Positions 1 through 10,700 of a stretch of 64,000 nucleotides of DNA are shown piece by piece. Each line of letters begins with the position of its first letter. Position 1 is the first letter of the stretch. This DNA comes from DATMER01 sp034667225. GTDB lineage: Bacteria; Acidobacteriota; Thermoanaerobaculia; Multivoradales; UBA5704. The notes under the pieces are model-generated. The model saw only the letters and a list, made by a program, of their open reading frames with translations. It did not search any database and was not told where the DNA came from. The position numbers and the translations under genes were made by a program. Location: assembly GCA_034667225.1 (NCBI GenBank), contig JAXDKG010000049.1, forward strand, positions 1 through 64,000. The letters are read 5' to 3'.

Positions 1-2
1 GC

Positions 3-3000
3 AAGGCCCTGCCCCCACCCGAGCACTCCGACGGCGACGGTTACCGGGCACCGGCGGGTGCGGTCGAAGAGATTCTCGCCGACGTCTTCGCCCAGATTCT
101 TGGCCTGCAACGGGTCGGAGTCGACGACTCCTTCTTCGACCTTGGCGGAGACTCACTGTCCGCCATGCGACTGGTCGGTGCCGTCAACACCAGCTTGGAC
201 GTCGACCTTTCGGTACGCGCCCTGTTCGAGGCGCCGACGGTCGCCCAGTTGGCGCCGTGGATCGGCGGCGACGCCCGTCGGCTGGAGCCGCTGGTGGCGG
301 GTGAGCGGCCGCCGGTGGTCCCATTGTCGTTCGCGCAGAGCCGGTTGTGGTTCTTCGAACAGTTGCAGGGGCCATCACCCATCTACAACATGGCGGTCGC
401 CTTGCGGCTGCGCGGACGCCTCGAGGTCGACGCGCTCCACGCGGCGCTCACCGATGTGGTGGTGCGTCACGAGTCGTTGCGCACTCTCTTCGCCGCTCCC
501 GACGGGTCTCCTCAGCAGGTCGTCGTGCCCGCCGAGAGTATCGACATCGGATGGGAGACAACCGATGCCGGGGGCTGGCAAGCAGCCCGGCTGGATGAGG
601 CCGTCAGCGCGGCCGCACGACACATCTTCGATCTAGCCGCCCGAATTCCGTTCCACGCCCGACTCTTTCGGGTGACCGACAGCGAACACGTGCTGGTGGC
701 GGTGGTCCATCACATCGCCGCCGACGGCATGTCGATCACCCCGTTGGTGCGTGACCTCGGGCTGGCGTACGCCAGCCGGTATGTCGGGCGGCCGCCCGCC
801 TGGGCGCCATTGCCGGTGCAGTATGTCGACTACACGCTGTGGCAGCGCGCGCAGTTTGGCGAACTCGACGACAGCGGCAGCCCGATCGCCGCGCAGCTGG
901 TCTACTGGAAGGACGCCCTGGCCGGACTGCCCGAACACCTGCAGCTTCCGACCGATCGGCCCTACCCGCCGGTGGCCGACCATCGAGGTGCGCGGGTCGC
1001 CGTGCAGTGGCCGGTGGAGTTGCAGCAACAGGTCCGTCGCGTGGCGCGGGAACACAATGCCACCAGCTTCATGGTGATCCAGGCCGCGTTTGCCACGCTG
1101 CTGTCCAAGATTGGCTCGACTTCTGATGTGGCGGTGGGCTTTCCGATCGCCGGCCGCCGTGATGCCGCGCTGGACGACCTGGTCGGCTTCTTCGTCAACA
1201 CCTTGGTGCTGCGCGTCGACTTGGGCGGTGATCCGACGTTCGTCGAGCTGCTTGCCCAGGTGCGCAGGCGCAGCCTGGCCGCCTACGAGCATCAGGACGT
1301 GCCCTTCGAGATGCTCGTCGAGCGGCTGAACCCGACCCGGAGCCTGACCCATCACCCGTTGATCCAGGTGTTGTTGGGCTGGCAGAACTTCTCCTGGCAG
1401 GCAAGCGATGCCGCCGGGTTGGCATTGGGCGATCTGCAGGTCACACCCCTGCCGGTGGACACCAAGACCGCGCGGATGGACCTGGCGTTCTCGCTCGGCG
1501 AGCGCTGGGATGAAGGCGGCGAGCCCGCCGGACTCGACGTGATGGTGGAGTTCCGCACCGACGTATTCGATGCGGACAGCGTCGAGGCGCTCGTCGGGCG
1601 GCTGCAGCGAGTGTTGCTGGGGCTCACCGCAGCTCCGGGCCGACGGCTGTCCACCGTCGATCTGCTCGACGACGTCGAGCAGGCGCGACTGGAACGCTGG
1701 GGCAATCGGGCCGTGCTGAGCCGGCCGACGCCCGAAGCGTCGGTGGCTTCGTTGTTCGCTGCGCAGGTGGCCCGGGACCCCGCTGCGGTCGCCGTGGTGT
1801 GCGGGGACCGCTCCTTGACCTACCGCGAACTCGACGAGACGGCGAACCGGTTGGCGCACTTGCTGATCGATCGTGGAGCCGGTCCCGGCCAGTCCGTGGC
1901 GCTGCTGTTCTCGCGATCCGCCGAGGCGATCGTCGCCATCCTTGCGGTGCTGAAGTCCGGGGCGGCCTACCTTCCGATCGACCCGGCGTTGCCGTCGGCA
2001 CGCATCGAGTTCATGCTCACCGACGCTGCGCCGATCGCCGCCGTCACCACCGACGCACTGGCGCACCGGTTCGACGGGTTGGACATCACGGTCGTCGACG
2101 TCGGTGACCCCGCTGCCGACCTCAAGCCCAGCACTGCGCCACCCGCACCCGCACCCGACGATCTGGCGCACATCATCTACACGTCCGGTACCACTGGCGT
2201 GCCGAAGGGCGTGGCGGTCACGCAGCACAACGTCACCCAGTTGTTCGACGGCCTCGAGATCGGCGTCGACCTGACGCCGGATCAGGTGTGGACGCAGTTC
2301 CACTCCTACGCCTTCGACTTCTCGGTCTGGGAGCTGTGGGGAGCGCTGCTCTACGGCGGGCGGTTGGTGGTGGTGCCCTACTGGGTGAGCCGCTCGCCCG
2401 AGGCTTTCTACGAGCTGGTGCGCGACGAGCGGGTGACGGTACTCAACCAGACACCCTCGGCGTTCCGCCAGCTCATCTGGGCCGAGCAGTCGATCCTGAC
2501 GTCACTCGGCCAAGCCGAGCCCGATCTGGCGCTGCGCTACGTAGTCTTCGGCGGCGAAGCCCTGGAGCTGGCGAGCCTTGCACCCTGGTACGAGCGCCAC
2601 GCGGACGACCGGCCGCGGCTGGTCAACATGTACGGCATCACCGAGACTACGGTGCACGTGACCTACCGGCTACTGTCGCGCAAGGACGTGGAGGAGGCGC
2701 GTGGCAGCGTAATCGGCATGCCGATCCCGGACCTGTCGCTGCGGGTGCTGGACCGTGATTTGAGACTGCAGCCGATCGGCGTGCCAGGGGAGATCCACGT
2801 CGGTGGAGAAGGCCTAGCCCTGGGCTACCTCGGGCGGCCGGAGCTGACCGCCGAGCGCTTCGTGCCCGATCCGTTCGGCCCGGCTGGCGCGCGGCTCTAC
2901 CGTTCAGGCGACCTGGCCCGCTACCTGCCGGATGGCGACGTGGAGTACCTGGGACGGATCGACCACCAGGTGAAGATCCGCGGCTTCCGCATTGAGCTGG

Positions 3001-6000
3001 GGGAGATCGAGACCGCCCTCACCTCGCAGCCGGAAATCCGCGAGGCCGTGGTCCTGGCCCGGGAGGACAAGCCGGGCGACAAGCGGCTCGTTGCCTACCT
3101 GGTGGTGGAGCGCGAGCTGCCGGCCGGCGAGCTGCGCGAGCGCCTCAAAGCGAAGCTGCCTGAGTACATGGTTCCGGCCGCTTTCGTGACCTTGCCCACC
3201 CTGCCGCTCACTTCGAACGGCAAGGTGGACCGCAAGGCACTGCCGGTGCCTGAAGCCGCCTCGTTGGCGCAGAAGCGCGAGCGGGTGGCGCCCCGCACCG
3301 GGCTGGAGCTCTCCCTGGCCGACCTCTGGCAGACCGCGCTGAGCTCGTCCGGGGAAGTCGGCATCGAGGACGACTTCTTTGAGCTGGGCGGCAACTCCAT
3401 CACCGGCGCCATCCTGATCAACCGGCTGCAGGAGGTCCTGGGCGAGATCGTCCACGTGGTCGTTATCTTCGACGCGCCGACCATCGAGCGCATGGCCGCC
3501 TACCTGATCGGGAACCACACGGAGGCGGTGGCGCGGGTCTGGGGTGAGGAGAGCCTGGGTGGGGCCGTGGCAGGTCGCGAGCGGGTTGAGCGGATCGATA
3601 TCGCCAGTGTTGAGCAGATGCGCGGGCTCATCCGTCCGCTGCCGCCGCTCGCCCGTAGCGGGCCGAAGAACCCGCCGGCGATCTTCGTGCTGGCGCCGCC
3701 GCGCTCGGGCACGACGCTGATGCGGGTTCTGCTCGGTGGGCATCCGCGCCTGTTCGCACCGCCCGAGCTGGAGCTGCTGTCTTACAACACGCTGGCCGAG
3801 CGCAAGGCGACCTACACCGGCCGCGACGCGTTCTGGCTGGAGGGGCTCGTCCGCGCAGTCATGGAGATCCGAGGCTGCGGCGCCGAGGAGGCGACGGAGA
3901 TCATCGCGGGCTGGGAGAAGGAGGAGTGGACAGCACGCCGCACCTATGGGCAGCTCCAGGAGTGGCTCGGGGAACGCAGCCTGGTGGACAAGACGCCGTC
4001 TTACGCGCTCGATCCCGCCATTCTTCAGCGTGCCGAGGAGGACTTTGAGGAGCCGCTCTACGTCCACTTGGTGCGCCATCCCTACGGCATGATCCGCTCT
4101 TTCGAAGAGGCCAAGCTCGACCAGATCTTCTTCCGCCAGGCCCATCCATTCACCCGGAGGGAGCTGGCGGAGCTGATCTGGCTGGTCAGTCAGGAGAACA
4201 TCCTGAGCTTCCTGGAGCAGGTGCCTGCCAGGCGGCGCCATCTCGTGCGCTTCGAGGACCTGGTCAGCGATCCGGAGCCGGTGCTGCGCGGCCTCTGCGA
4301 CTTCCTCGGCCTCGACTTCCACCCGGCCATGCTGCGGCCCTACGAGGACCGGTCCCGCCGGATGACGGACGGCGTCCACGCAGAGTCCCGCATGCTGGGT
4401 GATGTCAAATTCCACACCCACTCCGGCATCGACGCGAGCACCGCCGAGCGCTGGCGGGAGGCCTACCAGGAGGACTTCCTGGGCGCCCCCAGCGCGCGCA
4501 TGGCCGTTGCTCTGGGCTATGAGGTCCGCGCCGGTGGAGCCTCCGCCTCGATCCCGCGCCGCGACTGGCAGCCGGGTGAGCCGCGGCCCCTCTCCTTCGC
4601 CCAGCAGCGGCTCTGGTTCCTCGACCGCCTCGAACCGGCGAGCTACGCCTACAACATCGCCGGAGCCGTGCGCCTCACGGGACCTCTAAACGTCGCGGCG
4701 CTGTCCTGGGCGCTATGCACGATCATCAACCGGCATGAGTCGTTGCGCACCACCTTCGGGGAGAGGGACGGCGAGCCGTACCAGGTCATCGCAGAGCCTG
4801 TCCCAATGCTCCTGCCGGTCTTCGACATCTCCGGCCTGCCTGCCGCCGTCCGGGAAGAAGAGGCGCGCCGTGTCGCCACGGCTGAGTCCCGCCGGGCCTT
4901 CGATCTTGCTCGTGGACCGCTCGTGCGGTTTTCGCTGCTGCGGCTGGGCGAGCGGGAGCACGGCCTCGCCCTGGGCATGCACCACGTCATTTCGGACGGG
5001 TGGTCGCTGGGCATCTTCGTTCGCGAGCTCGGCCAGCTCTACCGCGCCGGGGTTGCAGGAGCTACGGCGGTCCTGCCTGATCTGCCCATCCAGTATTCCG
5101 ACTATGCCGCCTGGCAGCGCGAATGGCTGAGCGGAGCGGCCATGGAGGAGCGGCTCTCCTGGTGGCTCTGGCAGCTCGGAGGCGCGCCGCAGGTGATCGA
5201 TCTGCCCCTGGACCGGCCACGCCCGCCGGTCCAGAGCTTCCGCGGCGACCGTGCGTACCTCGCGATCGGGAGTCAGGTCTGGGAGCGCTTGGAGGCGGTG
5301 GCTCGGCGTCTTGGCGTGACGCCGTTCATGGCCCTGTTGGCAGGTTATGCGACGCTGCTCCATCGCTATGGCAGCCAGTCCGAAGTCGTCGTCGGCACCC
5401 CCATCGCCAACCGCGGGCGCGGCGAGTTGGAGAACCTGATCGGCTTCTTTGCCAACACCCTGGCACTGCGCGTCGACCTGTCCGGCGATCCCGGTTTCGG
5501 CGAGCTGGCCCGGCGCGTCCGGGCGGTCGCCCTCGGCGCCTACGCGCGGCAGGAGGTCCCTTTTGAGCGTCTGGTCGAGGAGCTCCGGCCGGAGCGCAGC
5601 CTGAGTCATGCGCCTGTGTTCCAGGTCGCGCTCGCGCTGCAGAACCTCCCCGAGTCCGACCTGGATCTGGGGGACGTCGCCCTGTCCCGTCTCCCGGTCG
5701 ACTCCGGCGCGGCCCAGTTCGACCTGTCGTTGTTCCTCAATCCTTCGGCGCAGGGCGGCATGGCGGCGCGGGTGGATTACGCCAGCGATCTCTTCGACCG
5801 CGGCACGGTCGAGCGTCTGCTCGGCCATTTCCATCGGCTCCTAGAAGGGGTGGCCGCCGAGAGGGCCGACGGCGTGCGGCTCTCCGAGCTGCCCCTGCTG
5901 TCCGGCGAGGAGCGTGAGCAGGTCGTGAGGGAGTGGAACCGGACTGCCGCCGAGATCCCGGACGAGCCGGTCCACCGGTTGTTCCGGCAGTGGGCGGAGC

Positions 6001-7766
6001 GCAGGCCTGACGCCCTGGCCGTGTCGTGGAGTGGAGGTCGCCTGAGCTACGGCGTGCTGGCCCGCCGTGTCGAGCGCCTGGCCTGCCGGCTGCGCGAGCA
6101 GGGCGTGGGGCCCGAGACGGTCGTGGCCCTTTGCTTTGAGCGCTCCCCCGAGCTGATCGTTTCGACCCTGGCCGTGCTGGAAGCGGGCGGGGCCTACCTG
6201 CCGATCGATCCGGTCCAGCCGGCGGAGCGGCTGGATTGGATCCTCCGCGACTCCGCGGCGGCGCTTCTGCTGACACCGAAAACGCTGGCCGCAATAGAGG
6301 AGATGGACTCGCGGGAGGAGAGCTTCGTGGTCGAAGCGGATCCGGATGCGCTCGCGTACGTCATCTACACCTCCGGCTCCACCGGCATGCCGAAGGGAAC
6401 GGAGCTGCGCCACCGTGGTCTCTCCAGCTTGATGGCTTGGCACCGCCGGTACCACGGCCTCGGCCCGGAGGATCGGAACACCTTCCTGGGCGGCCCCGGC
6501 TTCGACGCTTCGATCTGGGAGATGTGGGGGGCTCTGGCGTCCGGCGCCTCCCTGCACATCCCGCTGCCCGAAGTGATTCCGGCGCCGGCCGCGCTCCTCC
6601 GCTGGATGGTGCAGGAGGGGATCACGTTCTCGTTCCTTCCGACGCCGCTGACCGAGGCGGTCCTGTCCGAGCCGCTGCCGGAAGGCCTCGCTCTGCGGAC
6701 CGTCATCGTCGGTGGCGACCGCCTCGTGCGCCGTCCGTCGCCGGACATTCCTTTTGCGCTGTTCAACCTGTACGGTCCGACCGAGAACACGATCGTGGCC
6801 ACGGCCGGGCGGGTCTCTCCCTTCGGAGATCGTGCGCCGGACATCGGCACACCCGTTGCCAATACGCGTACCTACATCCTCGATCGGTTCCTCTGGCCGG
6901 TCCCGGTGGGTGTTCCCGGCGAGCTCTGTCTGGCGGGGGAGGGGCTGGCACGGAGCTATCGCTTCCGGTCGGAGCTCACCGCCGACCGCTTCGTGCCCGA
7001 TCCCTTCGGTGGACAAGGGGAAAGGCTCTACCGCACTGGGGACCTCGCGCGCTGGCGTCCCGACGGCGGGATCGAGTTCCTCGGGCGCGCGGACTCCCAG
7101 GTCAAGATCCGCGGCTTCCGCATTGAGCTCGGAGAGGTGGAAGCCACGCTCACCCGGCAGCCGGGGGTGGAGTCGGCCGTGGTGCTCGCCCGGGAGGACG
7201 GCGACGGGGAGAAGCGGCTGGTCGCGTATGTCGTGGGGCCCTCCGGCGGAACATCGGTCGAGGAGCTGCGCCGCGGTCTGCAGCGAACCCTGCCCGAGCC
7301 CATGCTGCCGTCGGCCTTCGTCTTCCTGGATGCCTTCCCGCTCACGCCGCAGGGCAAGGTCGACCGGCGCGCCCTGCCGGCCCCTGAAAGATCGCAGCAC
7401 GGGGCGGGCGCGAAATTCATCCCTCCGCGCACTCCTCTAGAGGAGGAGGTCGCGCGGGTCTGGCGTGACGTTCTGAAGGTGGACCGCGTCGGGGTGAGCG
7501 ACAGCTTCTGGGAGCTCGGTGGTCACTCCCTGCTGGCGACTCGCGTGCTCTCCCGCATCGAAGAGCTCTTCGAGGTAGACCTGCCCCTGCAGACCCTGTT
7601 CGCATCGCCGCGCCTGGGGGAGTTCGCCGCCATGGTCGGAGAACGAGTGCTGGTCCTCGAGGGGGAGGACATCGACGCAGCCCTCGCGGAGTTGAATGGC
7701 ATGTCCGAAGACGAGATCCGGGCTCTGATGGAGCAGGAAGCCTTGGAGAGCGAGGAGTTGGAATGA
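3..7766 (+). CDS. NRPS 1, 5'-partial: PCP-C-A(Thr)-PCP-sulfotransferase-C-A-PCP
   Basis: Peptide synthetase open at the left edge; 2587 residues are visible. A carrier domain (LGGDSL near 144-155) is followed by C (318-1640, HHIAADG at 708), A (1735-3260), PCP (serine of GGNSI at 3396), an in-line sulfotransferase (about 3660-4530), C (4590-5930, HHVISDG at 4980), A (5975-7370) and PCP (GGHSL at 7518). The first A domain reads DFWNVGMVHK, one residue from the known threonine code. The second reads DAWFIGLIVK, closest to leucine-type codes. The sulfotransferase shows a PAPS-binding PPRSGTT loop (3694), DKTPSYALDP and LVRHPYGMIRSF. The acidic C-terminal tail (MSEDEIRALM) looks like a docking peptide. 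The stop overlaps the next ATG (ATGA). Up to about 2290 the protein resembles mycobacterial synthetases; beyond that it matches the other modules here. Specificities are hand-read predictions. Confidence 0.95.
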   Translation, partial: KALPPPEHSDGDGYRAPAGAVEEILADVFAQILGLQRVGVDDSFFDLGGDSLSAMRLVGAVNTSLDVDLSVRALFEAPTVAQLAPWIGGDARRLEPLVAGERPPVVPLSFAQSRLWFFEQLQGPSPIYNMAVALRLRGRLEVDALHAALTDVVVRHESLRTLFAAPDGSPQQVVVPAESIDIGWETTDAGGWQAARLDEAVSAAARHIFDLAARIPFHARLFRVTDSEHVLVAVVHHIAADGMSITPLVRDLGLAYASRYVGRPPAWAPLPVQYVDYTLWQRAQFGELDDSGSPIAAQLVYWKDALAGLPEHLQLPTDRPYPPVADHRGARVAVQWPVELQQQVRRVAREHNATSFMVIQAAFATLLSKIGSTSDVAVGFPIAGRRDAALDDLVGFFVNTLVLRVDLGGDPTFVELLAQVRRRSLAAYEHQDVPFEMLVERLNPTRSLTHHPLIQVLLGWQNFSWQASDAAGLALGDLQVTPLPVDTKTARMDLAFSLGERWDEGGEPAGLDVMVEFRTDVFDADSVEALVGRLQRVLLGLTAAPGRRLSTVDLLDDVEQARLERWGNRAVLSRPTPEASVASLFAAQVARDPAAVAVVCGDRSLTYRELDETANRLAHLLIDRGAGPGQSVALLFSRSAEAIVAILAVLKSGAAYLPIDPALPSARIEFMLTDAAPIAAVTTDALAHRFDGLDITVVDVGDPAADLKPSTAPPAPAPDDLAHIIYTSGTTGVPKGVAVTQHNVTQLFDGLEIGVDLTPDQVWTQFHSYAFDFSVWELWGALLYGGRLVVVPYWVSRSPEAFYELVRDERVTVLNQTPSAFRQLIWAEQSILTSLGQAEPDLALRYVVFGGEALELASLAPWYERHADDRPRLVNMYGITETTVHVTYRLLSRKDVEEARGSVIGMPIPDLSLRVLDRDLRLQPIGVPGEIHVGGEGLALGYLGRPELTAERFVPDPFGPAGARLYRSGDLARYLPDGDVEYLGRIDHQVKIRGFRIELGEIETALTSQPEIREAVVLAREDKPGDKRLVAYLVVERELPAGELRERLKAKLPEYMVPAAFVTLPTLPLTSNGKVDRKALPVPEAASLAQKRERVAPRTGLELSLADLWQTALSSSGEVGIEDDFFELGGNSITGAILINRLQEVLGEIVHVVVIFDAPTIERMAAYLIGNHTEAVARVWGEESLGGAVAGRERVERIDIASVEQMRGLIRPLPPLARSGPKNPPAIFVLAPPRSGTTLMRVLLGGHPRLFAPPELELLSYNTLAERKATYTGRDAFWLEGLVRAVMEIRGCGAEEATEIIAGWEKEEWTARRTYGQLQEWLGERSLVDKTPSYALDPAILQRAEEDFEEPLYVHLVRHPYGMIRSFEEAKLDQIFFRQAHPFTRRELAELIWLVSQENILSFLEQVPARRRHLVRFEDLVSDPEPVLRGLCDFLGLDFHPAMLRPYEDRSRRMTDGVHAESRMLGDVKFHTHSGIDASTAERWREAYQEDFLGAPSARMAVALGYEVRAGGASASIPRRDWQPGEPRPLSFAQQRLWFLDRLEPASYAYNIAGAVRLTGPLNVAALSWALCTIINRHESLRTTFGERDGEPYQVIAEPVPMLLPVFDISGLPAAVREEEARRVATAESRRAFDLARGPLVRFSLLRLGEREHGLALGMHHVISDGWSLGIFVRELGQLYRAGVAGATAVLPDLPIQYSDYAAWQREWLSGAAMEERLSWWLWQLGGAPQVIDLPLDRPRPPVQSFRGDRAYLAIGSQVWERLEAVARRLGVTPFMALLAGYATLLHRYGSQSEVVVGTPIANRGRGELENLIGFFANTLALRVDLSGDPGFGELARRVRAVALGAYARQEVPFERLVEELRPERSLSHAPVFQVALALQNLPESDLDLGDVALSRLPVDSGAAQFDLSLFLNPSAQGGMAARVDYASDLFDRGTVERLLGHFHRLLEGVAAERADGVRLSELPLLSGEEREQVVREWNRTAAEIPDEPVHRLFRQWAERRPDALAVSWSGGRLSYGVLARRVERLACRLREQGVGPETVVALCFERSPELIVSTLAVLEAGGAYLPIDPVQPAERLDWILRDSAAALLLTPKTLAAIEEMDSREESFVVEADPDALAYVIYTSGSTGMPKGTELRHRGLSSLMAWHRRYHGLGPEDRNTFLGGPGFDASIWEMWGALASGASLHIPLPEVIPAPAALLRWMVQEGITFSFLPTPLTEAVLSEPLPEGLALRTVIVGGDRLVRRPSPDIPFALFNLYGPTENTIVATAGRVSPFGDRAPDIGTPVANTRTYILDRFLWPVPVGVPGELCLAGEGLARSYRFRSELTADRFVPDPFGGQGERLYRTGDLARWRPDGGIEFLGRADSQVKIRGFRIELGEVEATLTRQPGVESAVVLAREDGDGEKRLVAYVVGPSGGTSVEELRRGLQRTLPEPMLPSAFVFLDAFPLTPQGKVDRRALPAPERSQHGAGAKFIPPRTPLEEEVARVWRDVLKVDRVGVSDSFWELGGHSLLATRVLSRIEELFEVDLPLQTLFASPRLGEFAAMVGERVLVLEGEDIDAALAELNGMSEDEIRALMEQEALESEELE

Positions 7767-10700
7767 CCGATGACCTGTCCAGGCGGACAGGCGATCTCTC
7801 TCCGGAGAAGCTCGCCCTTCTCGTCCTGAGGATGAAAAAGAAGAGGGCCGCCGAAGGGCCCGCCGGCAGGCCCGTCGGGGTGACCCGGCGCGTCGGGTCC
7901 GGCCCGGCGCCGCTCTCGTTCAGCCAGCAGCGGCTCTGGCTGCTCGACCGGCTGGAGCCGGGGAGCACCGCCTACAACATGCCCTCGCCCATCCGCCTGC
8001 GCGGGGCGCTGGACAGGAGCGCTCTGGAGCGCGCGCTGGGCGAGATCGTCCGCCGTCACGAGTCCTTGCGCACCACCTTCGCCGAGCGCGAAGACGAGCC
8101 GGTGCAAGTGATCCTTGCGCCCGGGAGCTTCCACCTGCCCCTTGCCGACCTCTCCGGTGTTCCCGAGGAGGTCCGCGCCGTGGAGGGGCGGCAGCTCGTG
8201 ATCGAGGACAAACGGCCGTTCAACCTCGAACGGGGGCCTCTGTTCCGGGCCGCGCTGGTGCGCCTCGCGCCCGAAGAGCACCTGCTCCTGCTCGACATGC
8301 ACCACATTGTTTCCGATGGCTGGTCTTTCGGAATCTTCTACCGCGAGTTGGCGGCGCTCTACAGCGCCTTTGCGGAGGGCCGGCCCTCGCCGCTGCCGGA
8401 GCTGCCCGTGCAGTATGCCGACTTTTCCATCTGGCAGCGGGAGTGGCTGCAAGGGCCCGTCCTCGAAGAGCAGCTCTCGTACTGGCGCGAGCGGCTGGCC
8501 GGTGTCCCGCCGGCCCTGGAGATGCCGGTCGACCGGCTGCGTCCGGCGGTTCAGGCCCACCGCGGAAGCAACGCCGTGCTCGTGCTCCCGCCAGCCCTGA
8601 CCGCGAGGCTCCACGAGCTGTCGCTGCGCGAGGGTACCTCGCCGTTCATGACCCTCCTGGCGGCGTTCCAGCTCCTGCTGTCCCGCCTCTCGGGCCAGGA
8701 CGACGTCGTCGTCGGCTCGCCCAGCGCCGGCCGCAGCCGGGTCGAGGTGGAAGGGCTCATCGGCCTGTTCCTCAACACCCTCGTGCTGCGTACCGACCTC
8801 TCGGGAGAGCCCACCTTCCGTGAGCTGCTCGGCCGCGTCAAGACCGTGGTGCTCGGTGCCTATCGGTACCAGGCGATCCCCTTCGAGCGCCTGCTGGAGG
8901 AGATCCAGCCCGAGCGGCAGCTAAGCCGCACGCCCATTTTCCAGGTCCTGTTCAATTTCGTGTCGCTCTCGGACATGTCTCTGGACCTGCCGGGGCTTCA
9001 GATCGATTCGATGCGGCTCCGCGAGCCGGAATCCAAGTTCGACTTCACCCTGTACGTCAACGAGCTGGCGGAATCGTTCCAGTGCAACCTGGTCTACAAC
9101 GCCGACCTCTTCGACCGGGAGCGCATCGTGGAGATGCTGCGCCAGCTCGAGTCGCTGCTGGAGCAGGCCTCGGCCAACCCGGAGCGCCGGATCGGCGACC
9201 TGTCGCTGGTGACCCCCATCTCCGCCGCCCTGCTGCCGGATCCTGCGCAGCCTCTCAGTCGCGAATGGCGGGGGGCCGTGCACGAGGCTCTCTCGCGCAG
9301 CGCGGAGCGGCACCCGGAGCGGATCGCGGTGCGCGATGCCCTGGGGACCTCCTGGAGCTACGCCGAGCTGGAGTCCCGCGCCAACCGGCTCGCCCATTTC
9401 CTGGTCTCCCGCGGAGTGGAGAAGGGTGAGGCCGTAGCCGTCTGGGCCCATCGCAGCGCCCCTCTGGTCCAGGCCCTGTTGGGCACGCTCAAGGCCGGCG
9501 CGGCCTTCATGGTGCTCGACCCTGCCTATCCGGTGCCGCGCCTGCTCGATTATCTGCGCATCGGCCGCCCCGCTGCCTGGGTCACGGTACCGGGAGCGCC
9601 TCCGCCGCCGGCGGAGGTGGAAGAGGCCGCGGCGGCTTTCTGCCGCTGCCGCGCCGAGCTGCGCTTGGACCTGGAGACCCTCTCCGGGTTTCCGGAGACC
9701 GATCCGGGCGTGCCCGTGGGGCCTTACGACGCGGCTTGCATCACGTTCACCTCGGGCTCCACGGGAGTTCCCAAGGGGGTGATCGGACGCCACACTCCGC
9801 TCACGCACTTCTATCCCTGGATGGGAGAGCGCTTCAGCCTCGGTGGGAACGACCGCTTCGGCATGCTCTCGGCGTTGTCGCACGACCCGCTGCAGCGCGA
9901 CGTTTTCACACCCGTCTGGTTCGCAGCCGGGATGGTCCTGCCCGATCCTGACCGGATCGGCACGCCAGGCTATCTCGCCGGCTGGCTGCGCAGCGAGAGG
10001 GTGACGGTCCTTCACCTCACTCCGGCCATGATGGAGATGGTGCTCGACTCGACGGACAACGGGCCCGAGCACATCCTGGAGCTGCCAGACTTGCGCCGCG
10101 CGTTCGTGGTGGGCGACCTGCTCAAGAAGGGCGATGTCGAGCACCTGCAGAAGATCGCTCCATCCGTTGTGTGCGTGAACCTCTACGGCTCTACCGAGAC
10201 CCAGAGATCGGTCTCCTTTTTCGAGGTGCCGCGTGCCGGCTCGAGCCTGGGCAAGGAGGTCCTGCCTCTGGGCCGCGGTATGGGCGGCGAGGAAGGCTGC
10301 CAGCTCCTGGTGCTCAACCGGGCGGGCCGGCTGGCCGGCATCGGAGAAGCGGGGGAGATCCATCTCCGCAGCCGGCATCTCGCTCGCGGCTATCTCGGCG
10401 ACGAGGCGCTCACGGCCGAGCGGTTCCTGCCCAATCCATTGGTGGCGAACCGGGAAGAGGGAGACCGCGTCTACAAGACCGGAGATCTCGGCCGGTACCT
10501 GCCTGACGGTGGCGTCGAGTTCGCCGGCCGGGCGGACTTCCAGGTCAAGCTGCGCGGCTTCCGCATCGAGCTTGGCGAGGTAGAGGCGGCCCTGGCGCGC
10601 TTCCCCGGCGTGCGCGAGTGCGTGGTGGTCGTGCGGGAGGACCGCCCCGGCGATCGCCGCCTCGTCGGCTACCTGGTGACGGCGGACAGCCTGCCCGCGC

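Noticed and set aside
633..2303. 556-codon open frame on the - strand inside NRPS 1
   Set aside because: Antisense shadow of the C-A region in high-GC DNA; the + strand carries clear domain motifs.
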